A stretch of 45,234 nucleotides of DNA from the NCBI GenBank assembly GCA_946624065.1, contig CAMORT010000014.1, positions 1 through 45,234 on the forward strand. The letters are read 5' to 3'. The notes under the pieces were generated by a model. It saw only the letters and a list, made by a program, of their open reading frames with translations. It was not told where the DNA came from and did no database searches. Position numbers and translations under genes: made by a program. Shown one piece after another: positions 23,639-31,993 of the stretch (the first letter of the stretch is position 1; every line of letters begins with the position of its first letter). Origin of the DNA: F23-D06 sp002392325 (GTDB lineage: Bacteria; Bacteroidota; Bacteroidia; Bacteroidales; WCHB1-69).

Positions 23639-24604
23639 TTATTCCCGTACCACTTTGCCACCGCCCATGACCTCCACCTTCCCTACCTCGCTATAGTTTG
23701 AGAAGTACGAATCTGAGATATATGCGGTATCCGTGACATTGGCTTTAATTTGGCCTGCGCCACTATGCGTGATATGTGCTGTCTTCGTCACCAAGGATTG
23801 AGCCATTATATCTCCAAATCCAACGCAAAACAATCTAAGAGTTTCTGCTTTGCCGTTCAGAAACACATCGCCTGTTCCAATGTTTTTTAACTCCATCAGC
23901 TTCGCATTCAGGTTGAGAAGATTGATTTTGCCAGTGCCCTTGTTCTGCACGGTCATGGTTCCGGTTGCGGTGTTCAGCAGGTTTGCAAACACATCACCCG
24001 TTCCCTGATTGTTCAACACGATAGAGTTGGCCGAACAGGCTTCAAGGGAGATGTTTCCAGTACCCGAATTGTGAAGGAGCAGGGATTCGGTGCTGACTAC
24101 GGGGACGATGAAAGGGATACTTTCGCCAGTTTCCATGTCAAGCCGTTCCACAATCTTGATAGTGCCTGTTCCATTGTTATGCAATTCCAAGAATTTTCCA
24201 ATATTCAACGCTGTTAAATTACAATTACCTGTGCCGTAATGCAAGACACTCAATTGTGGTTCATTGCGAGTGGCAATAAGCACATCGCTTGTGCCGTGCA
24301 AAGAAAGTTCCTTCAGAACAGGAAGCTGTATCTCCACCTGGATGCCCATATTCACTTGCGGTGCAGAGTCGTCCAGATAGAGATGAAGTTTTCCATCTAC
24401 GACTTCAGCGTGGACATACTGTGAGTAATTATGGTTGTTGGCTTTTACGCTCCACATTTGAGTTCCGGTGGATTGCTTTATGATGATGTTACCTGGCAAA
24501 TCAATATCCACGGCTGTGACATCCATATCGGAATTGCCGTTTGATTGTGCATGCAAAATACTGATTGCCAAAATGATAATGCAGGTTAATGCTATTTTTT
24601 TCAT
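23639..24604 (-). CDS. secreted GIN-domain (DUF2807-like) beta-helix protein
   Basis: A 321-residue exported protein: signal peptide MKKIALTCIIILAISILHAQ, then repeated short beta-rich units ending in G-T-G-[DNTK], such as HNNGTGTIKI, HNSGTGNISL, NNQGTGDVFA, QNKGTGKINL and KNIGTGDVFLNG, spaced about 20-25 residues apart. This is the putative auto-transporter adhesin head/GIN pattern (DUF2807), predicted to form a right-handed beta-solenoid. The start at 24604 is chosen over 24625 because the signal peptide begins there. It lies 37 bases downstream of the sigma-factor/WG fusion gene and is probably co-transcribed. Such proteins are often found beside sigma or anti-sigma genes in this phylum, as I recall. 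Confidence 0.85.
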   Translation of the reverse strand: MKKIALTCIIILAISILHAQSNGNSDMDVTAVDIDLPGNIIIKQSTGTQMWSVKANNHNYSQYVHAEVVDGKLHLYLDDSAPQVNMGIQVEIQLPVLKELSLHGTSDVLIATRNEPQLSVLHYGTGNCNLTALNIGKFLELHNNGTGTIKIVERLDMETGESIPFIVPVVSTESLLLHNSGTGNISLEACSANSIVLNNQGTGDVFANLLNTATGTMTVQNKGTGKINLLNLNAKLMELKNIGTGDVFLNGKAETLRLFCVGFGDIMAQSLVTKTAHITHSGAGQIKANVTDTAYISDSYFSNYSEVGKVEVMGGGKVVRE

Positions 24605-24641
24605 TGGTGTTGGATTTAAAAACATAAATAAGCGCTGAATG

Positions 24642-25979
24642 TTAATGTTGAATCAATTCTTTTAGTTTGTGTGTCACGGGCACCACCTCCCGTCCGGTCA
24701 GGTCAATCAAACCGTATAAATTCCCTTTGCGCACCCATGCCCTTCCATCCATATAGTAACCGAATGTGCCGATTTCATCGTATTGGGGGTGTACGACCTC
24801 CCGCCCATTGCTGTCGATAAAACCCTTGAATCCGAACAGGTCCACCATTGCCCAGCCGCTCCTGTACTTGTCAAACGGTCCGATATCGGAGTATTTCGGA
24901 TACACGATAATGTTCCCTTCTTCGTCTTGCAGACCGCAGTAGCCATTGCGCCAAAATATAGTAAGGCCATGATTGGATTTCGGCGCAGAATGTATGGTCT
25001 GGCGTGTTTCGGACTGAGTCGGGGCTGGGCATTGCGTTTGTTGTTCGGTGGACGGATTGTTTTGTTCAGGGGAAACAGCGGATTCGTTATCCTGTAGGGA
25101 CGATATGCGCGTTGTCTCTACACATACAATGGTATCCGTGTTTTGCGGGGATACCATCAAGGGTGCTCCAATCGTGTCAACGGCAGATTCCGGGATGTGA
25201 GGGGATGTGCGTTCCGAGGGCTGGGCTTGCCATATAGCCACAGACCCAGCCACAGCGGCGGCTACGCCAACACCCGTGACGCCTGCCGCCACTGGACCTT
25301 GGGCGGCGGAAAGAACCAGCCACGAGGAAGGTTGTGGCGCGGTGGTCCATTGGAATGCCGTCAGCGGGGACGATCCCGTCGGCGTCAAGGACAAATGCTT
25401 CAGTTTGGCGCGACAAAGACGATCCACGGCATGCCCCCGTATTGAAATCAAAGATAATAGAATCATAATGCCCAATTTTTTATGTTGTTGTTTGTCTTTC
25501 AATAACTGCTGCAACCTAACCCTTGCTTCTGCAAGATAACGCTTGGAACTGCGCTCCCCTATTTGCAGGGTTTCGGCAATTTTGGTGTGCTTCTGGTTCT
25601 CGAAGACATGCAAGTTGAATACCAGGCGGTGTTTGTTAGGCAGCTGGGCAATGGCATCCAGAATGTCGGATTCGCTGAAATTGTCATAATGTGACTCTTC
25701 TATCTCTTGGGGTGCCTCCATCACATCCATATTGTCAAACGACAGGAATTGCGGTTGCCGACGCATATAATCCAGTGTGTTATTCAGATTCACACGCATT
25801 AACCACCCCTCAAAACTGCCCAAATGACGGTAGTTTTTCGATTTCTCAATGGCCTTGAGAAAAGCGTCGTGCGCAAGGTCTTCGGCAATGGCACGGTCGC
25901 CCACATAGCGGAAGTTCATTCCGATCATCTTGCCGATATTGCGCTGATATGCCTTCGTCCAGAATTGCTGTGCCTGCAT
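24642..25979 (-). CDS. ECF sigma factor fused to hydrophobic segments and WG repeats
   Basis: A 445-residue fusion. Residues 1-160 are an ECF sigma factor: region 2 (DLAHDAFLKAIEKSKNYRHL, FEGWLMRVNLNNTLDYMRRQ) and region 4 (LPNKHRLVFNLHVFENQKHT, GERSSKRYLAEARVRLQQLL). Then come a hydrophobic stretch (170-180), a longer one (220-250, SSWLVLSAAQGPVAAGVTGV onward) and a Ser/Thr/Gln/Pro-rich linker (253-338). Residues 339-435 hold about two and a half WG repeats (GYCGLQDEEGNIIVYPKYSD, GFKGFIDSNGREVVHPQYDE, NLYGLIDLTGREVVP). It may be a membrane-tethered sigma factor with its own sensor. A palindromic repeat encodes residues about 286-296. The domain order is certain; membrane topology and function are inference. 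Confidence 0.85.
   Translation of the reverse strand: MQAQQFWTKAYQRNIGKMIGMNFRYVGDRAIAEDLAHDAFLKAIEKSKNYRHLGSFEGWLMRVNLNNTLDYMRRQPQFLSFDNMDVMEAPQEIEESHYDNFSESDILDAIAQLPNKHRLVFNLHVFENQKHTKIAETLQIGERSSKRYLAEARVRLQQLLKDKQQHKKLGIMILLSLISIRGHAVDRLCRAKLKHLSLTPTGSSPLTAFQWTTAPQPSSWLVLSAAQGPVAAGVTGVGVAAAVAGSVAIWQAQPSERTSPHIPESAVDTIGAPLMVSPQNTDTIVCVETTRISSLQDNESAVSPEQNNPSTEQQTQCPAPTQSETRQTIHSAPKSNHGLTIFWRNGYCGLQDEEGNIIVYPKYSDIGPFDKYRSGWAMVDLFGFKGFIDSNGREVVHPQYDEIGTFGYYMDGRAWVRKGNLYGLIDLTGREVVPVTHKLKELIQH
25093..25122. repeat. palindromic repeat, TGTAGGGAC-N12-GTCTCTACA, inside the sigma/WG gene
   Basis: Arms TGTAGGGAC (25093-25101) and GTCTCTACA (25114-25122) flank a 12-base centre, the same geometry as the element in nqrA. 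It is read in frame in the unstructured linker. Confidence 0.7.
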
Positions 25980-26002
25980 TTACCTGTTTTTACAATAATG
26001 AC

Positions 26003-26033
26003 GCAAAAATACGAAAAGGGGCCAGCAAAAATA
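26003..26033 (-). promoter_or_regulatory. -7 boxes upstream of the sigma/WG fusion gene
   Basis: The reverse strand reads TATTTTTGC twice, at 26003-26011 and 26025-26033. Either could serve the gene starting at 25979; the nearer one gives a 24-base gap. Confidence 0.5.
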
Positions 26034-26037
26034 ATAC

Positions 26038-26046
26038 TATCTTTGC
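26038..26046 (+). promoter_or_regulatory. -7 box of the YitT-family gene
   Basis: TATCTTTGC lies 41 bases before the ATG at 26088, back to back with the promoter of the sigma/WG gene. Confidence 0.6.
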
Positions 26047-26087
26047 ACGCTAAAAAAAAACACTTCAAACACTAATTGTCTTCTAAC

Positions 26088-27029
26088 ATGAAAAATATTT
26101 TAAATATCCTCAAAACCAAGAAGTTCTGGGTTGAATTGCTGATTATGACAATCGGTATGATGATTACCGCTTGCGCCGTTTATTACTTTCTGGTTCCGAG
26201 CAAACTGATTATCGGCACCATCTCCGGTCTCTCCATCGTTATCAGTGGAGTGTCCCAAAGCCTCTTCGGCGTGGCACTGCCTGTTTCAACGGTTATTTTC
26301 GTGGTTAATGCCATCTTGCTGATTCTCGCGTACTTCCTGATTGGCAAGGAGTTTGGCATCAAAACCGTTTACACGGCCCTGATTCTGGGTCCGATGATGC
26401 GTGTGCTGGAAACCTACTTCCCCTACGAGCGTTTCATCCAACCCGATGCCGCTGTCCCATCCATTATGGGCGATATCTGGTTTGACCTCTGTTGTTTTGT
26501 GCTCTTGCTGAGCGCTGCCCAAGCCGTGCTTTTCAAGATCAACGCCTCTACAGGAGGTTTGGACATCTTGGCCAAGATTGTCAACAAATACTTGCATTTT
26601 GATATAGGTGCGTCCGTTTCTGTGGCGGGTGCCATCATCTGCTGCACCGCCTTCGCCATTAACCCCTTCCACATGGTGGTTATCGGTCTTATTGGCACTT
26701 GGATCAACGGTTTGGTGGTGGACTATTTCACCGCGGGCCTCAACAACAAGAAGCGTGTGTGCATCGTCTCCAAAGATTACGACCGCATCCGCCGTTACAT
26801 CATCGACGAATTGGTGCGCGGCTGCACGCTGTACGAAGTGACGGGTGGTTATACCAATGAGAAATCCATCGAACTGGAAAGTTTGCTGACCAAGGACGAG
26901 TTCGTGCAACTGATGGCCTACATCAATCAAAATGAAATCAAAGCGTTTATCACCGCCGGCAATGTCAGCGAAGTGTATGGCTTATGGCTTGATAAGAAGC
27001 ATATCAAGTCGCGCGCCGATAAGCGTTAA
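26088..27029 (+). CDS. YitT family (DUF161/DUF2179) membrane protein
   Basis: A 313-residue protein with about five or six membrane helices in the first 215 residues and a cytoplasmic C-terminal domain of about 85 residues with RVCIVSKDYDRIRRYIIDEL, RGCTLYEVTGGYTNEKSIEL and FITAGNVSEVYGLW, which matches DUF2179 of YitT-family proteins. Helix motifs VPSKLIIGTISGLSIVISGV and KINASTGGLDILAKIVNKYL are typical of the membrane part. The family is widespread and its substrate is not established. The ATG at 26088 is preferred over the TTG at 26076. It stands alone between convergent and divergent neighbours. Confidence 0.9.
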   Translation: MKNILNILKTKKFWVELLIMTIGMMITACAVYYFLVPSKLIIGTISGLSIVISGVSQSLFGVALPVSTVIFVVNAILLILAYFLIGKEFGIKTVYTALILGPMMRVLETYFPYERFIQPDAAVPSIMGDIWFDLCCFVLLLSAAQAVLFKINASTGGLDILAKIVNKYLHFDIGASVSVAGAIICCTAFAINPFHMVVIGLIGTWINGLVVDYFTAGLNNKKRVCIVSKDYDRIRRYIIDELVRGCTLYEVTGGYTNEKSIELESLLTKDEFVQLMAYINQNEIKAFITAGNVSEVYGLWLDKKHIKSRADKR

Positions 27030-27043
27030 TAATTGATATTCCG

Positions 27044-28387
27044 TTAATTACGGTTGAATACCAACCTTTCGCCGCGGCACTCATCGTGAATCTCCCCGTT
27101 CTCGAACACCAGATTGCCGTTGACAAAAGTGTGCGTTACTTTGGTGTGCACGGATTGGCCCAGATAGGGCGTCCAAGCGCATTTGTAAAAGAGTTCCTCC
27201 GGAGCAATCTGATGCTCGGAGTGCGGGTCCACTATGACCAAGTCGGCGTGATAGCCCTCCCGGATGAAGCCGCGACGGTCAATCTGATACAAGATGGCCG
27301 GGTTGTGGCACATCAGCGTCACGAGTTGTGCCAAGTCCACGCCCAGTTCCATCATCATGGTCAGGGTGTGCTGTATGGAAGGAAAACCGGATTTGGCGGT
27401 GAAGTAGTCGTCGGTGAACTTTTCCGGTATAAGATGCGGAGCATGATCGGAGCCGATGGTGTCAATCAATCCGCTATGCAAGGCCTCCCGTAATGCTTGT
27501 TTGTCAGCCGCCGTCTTGATGGCCGGATTGCACTTGATGGCGAACCCCGATTTGTCGTAATCGTTATCGTCAAAAAACAGATAATGGGGACAGGTCTCCG
27601 CTGTTATCTTCTTGTTTTGCAAGGATATATCATTTCTGAACAAGGAGAGTTCCTGTTGGGTGGAGATGTGCATGACATGCAGGCGCGCTCCTGTTTTGGC
27701 GGCCAGTTCCACGGCCTTGGCGGAGGAACGGTAGCAGGCTTCCGCCGTGCGCACCAAAGGATGCAGATTCGCGGTTGGCAGTGCCCTACCCTCTTCTACC
27801 AACTTCTTGTATTGCTGTGTGTTATTCCGAATAATCTCCTCATCCTCGCAATGGGCTGCAATGATGCAGGGCGACTCTTTGAAAAGGGTTTCCAATGCGG
27901 AATCCTGATCCACCAGCATATTGCCGGTGCTGGAGCCCATGAACAGTTTGATACCGCAAACCTGTGCGGGGTCAGTGGCCATAATTTCCTTCAGGTTGTC
28001 GTTGGTGGCACCCAGATAGAAGGAGTAGTTGGCGAGCGATTTCTCGGCCGCAAGATCAAACTTGTCTTGCAAAAGCGCTTGGGTGGTGGTTTGCGGAATC
28101 GTGTTGGGCATCTCCATGACGGAGGTCACGCCGCCGGCGACAGCAGCGCGGCTTTCGCTGGAAATGTCTGCCTTAGCCGTCATGCCCGGCTCGCGGAAGT
28201 GTACATGCTCGTCAATAACGCCCGGAATCAGATATTTTCCACGGCCATCGATCAGGGTGGCGTGATTTGCGTCAAAAACCTCTCCTTCAGGCACAATTTT
28301 GGCAATTTTGCCATCGGAAATCAAGACGCTTCCCGCAACGGTTTTGCCTTCATTGACTATTGTGATATTCTGTATGAAATACTCCAT
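27044..28387 (-). CDS. pyrC: dihydroorotase
   Basis: A class I dihydroorotase-type amidohydrolase of 447 residues, cyclising carbamoyl aspartate in pyrimidine synthesis. Metal and substrate motifs: VIDEHVHFREPGMTAKADIS, EMPNTIPQTT, GIKLFMGSSTGNM, AAHCEDEE, LHVMHISTQQ, and TIGSDHAPHLIPEK with the catalytic Asp. The C-terminal closing strands are present. It belongs to the long, PyrC/allantoinase-like branch. Lying downstream of pyrG it forms a pyrimidine pair, but it has its own -7 box (28410-28418) just after the pyrG stop. Confidence 0.92.
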   Translation of the reverse strand: MEYFIQNITIVNEGKTVAGSVLISDGKIAKIVPEGEVFDANHATLIDGRGKYLIPGVIDEHVHFREPGMTAKADISSESRAAVAGGVTSVMEMPNTIPQTTTQALLQDKFDLAAEKSLANYSFYLGATNDNLKEIMATDPAQVCGIKLFMGSSTGNMLVDQDSALETLFKESPCIIAAHCEDEEIIRNNTQQYKKLVEEGRALPTANLHPLVRTAEACYRSSAKAVELAAKTGARLHVMHISTQQELSLFRNDISLQNKKITAETCPHYLFFDDNDYDKSGFAIKCNPAIKTAADKQALREALHSGLIDTIGSDHAPHLIPEKFTDDYFTAKSGFPSIQHTLTMMMELGVDLAQLVTLMCHNPAILYQIDRRGFIREGYHADLVIVDPHSEHQIAPEELFYKCAWTPYLGQSVHTKVTHTFVNGNLVFENGEIHDECRGERLVFNRN

Positions 28388-28409
28388 TCCTCAAATTTTA
28401 AAAACAAAT

Positions 28410-28418
28410 GCAAAGATA
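28410..28418 (-). promoter_or_regulatory. -7 box of pyrC
   Basis: The reverse strand reads TATCTTTGC 22 bases before the pyrC ATG (28387), three bases after the pyrG stop. Confidence 0.6.
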
Positions 28419-28421
28419 CAA

Positions 28422-30008
28422 TTATCCTGCTATTTCTTTAACAAAACTCATAAACAACGGATGGGGATGCAGAACGGTGCTGGAGTATTCGGGATGGAAT
28501 TGTGTCCCAATAAACCAGCGGTGTTCGGGAATCTCCACAATCTCCACCAATCCGTTATCGGGATTCACGCCCACACATTGCATTCCGTTCTTCTCATATT
28601 CCTCTTTGTATCGGTTGTTGAACTCATAACGGTGGCGGTGGCGTTCGCTGATTTCCAGTGTTTTATAGATTTCAGCAACTCTGCTGCCTTTGAGAAGTGT
28701 GCAGTCGTACGCGCCAAGCCGCATGGTGCCGCCCATGTTGGTCACGGATTTCTGCTCTTCCATCAGGTCTATCACATTGTGCGGGGTGTTCGCATCCATT
28801 TCTGCGGAATTGGCGTCATTGTATTTTAACACATTGCGTGCGAATTCGATGACCATCATCTGCATGCCCAGGCAGATGCCGAAAATCGGAAGGTTGTGAG
28901 TCCGCGCAAACTTCACAGCGGTGATTTTGCCCTCAATGCCGCGTTGACCGAAGCCGGGGCAAACCAGCACGCCGGCCACATTGGCAAGTTTGGAGGCCAC
29001 ATTATCTTCGGTGATGTTCTCGCTGTTGATGAATTCTATCTTCACCTTAACATGATTGTAAGTGCCGGCCAGGTGGAGGCTCTCGCGGATGCTCTTGTAG
29101 GCATCCTGCAGGTCATATTTCCCCACTAACCCCACACGAACCTCTTTTTGGGCGGTCTGCTGGAGTTCCAGAAAATGGTGCCATGCCTTCATGTCGGGAG
29201 TTTCGCCCACCGGTACACCGAACTTGCGCAGAATGGCGGCATCCAGTCCCTGGCGCTGCATGTTGACCGGCACTTCGTAAATGCTGGGCAGGTCTTCGCT
29301 CTGGACCACGCACTCCAAGTCCACATTGCAGAAGGAGGCTACTTTCTGACGGATACTGTCGGAGAGGTGCTTTTCTGTGCGCAGGACGAGCACATCGGGT
29401 TGGATACCAGCCCCTTGCATCTCTTTTACGGAGTGCTGGGTGGGCTTTGTTTTCAACTCATCCGCGGCTTTCAGATAGGGCACATAGGTGAGGTGGATGC
29501 TTACGGCACGATTCCCCAGTTCCCATTTCAATTGGCGGATGGCCTCCAAAAACGGAGCCGACTCAATGTCGCCAATGGTACCGCCGATTTCCGAGATCAC
29601 GAAATCGACATCTTCCCCATCCTCGCGCAGCATCCGGCGCTTGATCTCATCGGTGATATGGGGCACCACCTGGATGGTTTTGCCCAGATAGTCGCCGTGA
29701 CGCTCCTTGTCAATGACCGTCTTGTAAATTCTACCAGTGGTGATGGAATTGTCGCGGGTGGTCCGTATGCCCGTGAATCGCTCGTAATGGCCCAAATCCA
29801 GGTCGGTTTCCATACCGTCCACGGTCACATAGCACTCCCCATGCTCGTAGGGGTTCAGCGTACCAGGATCGATGTTGATATACGGGTCGAATTTTTGAAT
29901 GGTGATGGAGTATCCGCGTGACTGCAGCAATTTTCCAATGCTGGCCGAAATAATGCCTTTTCCCAGTGAGGAAACCACGCCTCCCGTCACAAAAATATAG
30001 CGTTTCAT
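28422..30008 (-). CDS. pyrG: CTP synthase
   Basis: Makes CTP from UTP, ATP and glutamine. The 528-residue product has the N-terminal synthetase domain (FVTGGVVSSLGKGIISASIG, the P-loop; QKFDPYINIDPGTLNPYEHG; VISEIGGTIGDIESAPFLEA) and the C-terminal glutamine amidotransferase domain with GICLGMQMM holding the nucleophile Cys, and GTQFHPEYSS holding the catalytic His and Glu. All key residues are present and the length matches the family (about 535). It follows the purF-type gene by 17 bases and is probably transcribed with it. Confidence 0.97.
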   Translation of the reverse strand: MKRYIFVTGGVVSSLGKGIISASIGKLLQSRGYSITIQKFDPYINIDPGTLNPYEHGECYVTVDGMETDLDLGHYERFTGIRTTRDNSITTGRIYKTVIDKERHGDYLGKTIQVVPHITDEIKRRMLREDGEDVDFVISEIGGTIGDIESAPFLEAIRQLKWELGNRAVSIHLTYVPYLKAADELKTKPTQHSVKEMQGAGIQPDVLVLRTEKHLSDSIRQKVASFCNVDLECVVQSEDLPSIYEVPVNMQRQGLDAAILRKFGVPVGETPDMKAWHHFLELQQTAQKEVRVGLVGKYDLQDAYKSIRESLHLAGTYNHVKVKIEFINSENITEDNVASKLANVAGVLVCPGFGQRGIEGKITAVKFARTHNLPIFGICLGMQMMVIEFARNVLKYNDANSAEMDANTPHNVIDLMEEQKSVTNMGGTMRLGAYDCTLLKGSRVAEIYKTLEISERHRHRYEFNNRYKEEYEKNGMQCVGVNPDNGLVEIVEIPEHRWFIGTQFHPEYSSTVLHPHPLFMSFVKEIAG

Positions 30009-30025
30009 ATCCAGATATTTTTTTT

Positions 30026-31810
30026 CTATTGTTTATTGCATAATTGTTTTCCTTTCTTCTCGTACCAATCCACAAAACTCCGGCAAGCGAGACGGGCCCC
30101 TCCTTTTGTGGGATAATGTCCCGAAAAATACCAGTCGCCGGGATGGTTGGGTATTGCCTGATGCAGGCCTTCCAGCGACTGGAAGACCAGTTCTATCGGA
30201 CAATGTACCTCAGAAGGTCTCAGCAGTTCGACCATTTTTTCATTCAGTTCTTCCGCCGTAAAGGGCTCGTACAGTTGACGGAGCGCATTCTCATGATTTT
30301 GCAGGCAGTCTTCATACACCTGCTCCACCAAATGATGCGCCCCCCGTTCCATCAGCAGGGAAATGGCCGCTTGGAAGGCGATAAACTCCTCAATGCGGCC
30401 CATATCGATACCGTAAAAGTCGGGATAGCGGATTTGCGGGGCCGAGCTGACCACCACGATCTTCTTGGGATGCAGTCGGCCTAATATTTTTAAGATGCTC
30501 TCTCGCATGGTCGTTCCTCGCACAATGCTGTCGTCAATGACCACCAGATTGTCGATGTCAGGCCGGATGGAGTTGAAGGTGATGTCATAGACATGCGCCG
30601 CCAAGTCGTTGCGGGTGCTGCCTTCCGTGATAAAAGTGCGGAGTTTGATGTCTTTCCACACCACCTTTTCGGCCCGCACATTTGGCGAAACCGTACGGAT
30701 GCCCTCCACCATGCCGTGGTAGGCCACTTCCGCTGTGTTGGGAATATAGGAAAAGACGGTGTGTTCCACATCGCCGTCTATGGCTTTCAGTATGGAATCA
30801 CGGAGTTGGAAACCCAATTTCTTGCGTTCTTGGTGAATATCGCTGTCGTTGCCTCGGCTGAAATAAATCCGCTCGAAAGAGCATGCGGAATATTTTTCGG
30901 CAGGGAACACCTGTTCCAACCGTATTTCACCCTTCCGGTTGATAATGATGGCTTGACCGGGCAACAGTTCCCGAATGCTCTCCTGACGCTGGTCAAAGGC
31001 GGTTTGCAATACGGGGCGCTCGCTGGTGATGGCGCAAATCTCCTCATCCTGATAATAAAAGGCGGGGCGTATTCCCCAGGGATCGCGCATGGCGAACATC
31101 TCGCCACTGCCAGTCATACCGCACATCACATAACCGCCGTCAAAATGTGTCAAGGTGGTTTTCAGTACGGGAACCATATCCACATGATTATCAATGTATT
31201 CTGTTACCTGTTGCTCCTCCAGTCCCAATGATAACGCCTCCTGATAGCAGCGTTCCACCTCGCGGTCGAGGCGATGCCCCATCAGTTCGAGCAGGATGTA
31301 GGTGTCGCTGTAAACCCTCGGATATTGACCTTTGGAAGTGAGGTAGTTGAATACCTCCTCTATGTTGGTCATATTGAAATTGCCGCACAGGCACAGGTTT
31401 TTCGCTCGCCAGTTGTTGCGGCGAAGAAACGGGTGCACGAATTTCAGCCCTCCTTTTCCTGTGGTGGAATAACGAAGATGACCCATGTACAGTTCGCCGG
31501 AGAAGGCGGGACCTGCGCATGGGTCATCAGGATCAGGGGTTGATATTTGGCGGTGAATGGTGTCGAACACCTTGGTGATGGCGTCCTTTCCTTCCGCTTT
31601 CTCGCGGTACATGTATTCATGTCCCGGGGTTTGGTGGATATTGACGCAGGCGACACCGGCACCTTCCTGCCCCCTGTTGTGCTGTTTCTCCATCATCAAG
31701 TAGAGTTTGCCCAGGGCATAGTGGCTGTCGCCATATTTGTTTTCGTAGAATGCCAACGGCTTCAATAGGCGAACCATGGCTATTCCACATTCGTGCTTTA
31801 ATGCTTCCAT
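30026..31810 (-). CDS. purF: amidophosphoribosyltransferase, long Bacteroidota form
   Basis: A 594-residue PurF-family enzyme, which converts PRPP and glutamine to phosphoribosylamine. After a seven-residue propeptide, Cys8 in HECGIAMVRLL is the N-terminal nucleophile. The glutaminase site continues with MEKQHNRGQEGAGV, and MGHLRYSTTGKG follows. The phosphoribosyltransferase domain has the PRPP loop LVVIDDSIVRGTTMRESILK. Common PurF proteins are about 470-505 residues. This one is about 90 longer, with inserts in the glutaminase half and a C-terminal extension (from YEDCLQNHENALRQLY onward), so it may be a lineage-specific paralogue. It heads the unit with pyrG. Confidence 0.85.
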   Translation of the reverse strand: MEALKHECGIAMVRLLKPLAFYENKYGDSHYALGKLYLMMEKQHNRGQEGAGVACVNIHQTPGHEYMYREKAEGKDAITKVFDTIHRQISTPDPDDPCAGPAFSGELYMGHLRYSTTGKGGLKFVHPFLRRNNWRAKNLCLCGNFNMTNIEEVFNYLTSKGQYPRVYSDTYILLELMGHRLDREVERCYQEALSLGLEEQQVTEYIDNHVDMVPVLKTTLTHFDGGYVMCGMTGSGEMFAMRDPWGIRPAFYYQDEEICAITSERPVLQTAFDQRQESIRELLPGQAIIINRKGEIRLEQVFPAEKYSACSFERIYFSRGNDSDIHQERKKLGFQLRDSILKAIDGDVEHTVFSYIPNTAEVAYHGMVEGIRTVSPNVRAEKVVWKDIKLRTFITEGSTRNDLAAHVYDITFNSIRPDIDNLVVIDDSIVRGTTMRESILKILGRLHPKKIVVVSSAPQIRYPDFYGIDMGRIEEFIAFQAAISLLMERGAHHLVEQVYEDCLQNHENALRQLYEPFTAEELNEKMVELLRPSEVHCPIELVFQSLEGLHQAIPNHPGDWYFSGHYPTKGGARLACRSFVDWYEKKGKQLCNKQ

Positions 31811-31834
31811 TTGTTGTTTAACTTAATGAAAGAT

Positions 31835-31843
31835 GCAAAAATA
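31835..31843 (-). promoter_or_regulatory. -7 box of purF-pyrG
   Basis: The reverse strand reads TATTTTTGC 24 bases before the ATG at 31810. Confidence 0.6.
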
Positions 31844-31902
31844 CACTTTTTATTCTTTCAACAGGGATGAAAAAGTGATTTTTTCCAATAAAACCTTCCG
31901 CA

Positions 31903-31935
31903 TTTGTAGTGTTTTAAGGGAAAAATGTATCTTTG
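31903..31935 (+). promoter_or_regulatory. -33/-7 promoter of the DUF4476 gene
   Basis: TTTG at 31903-31906 and TATCTTTG at 31928-31935 are 21 bases apart. The -7 box lies inside the longer open frame (from 31925), which decides for the later ATG at 31994. Confidence 0.65.
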
Positions 31936-31993
31936 TGGCCTACTTTTTTTGAAATTATATTTTAACAATCAGTATTACAAATATTATATTATT

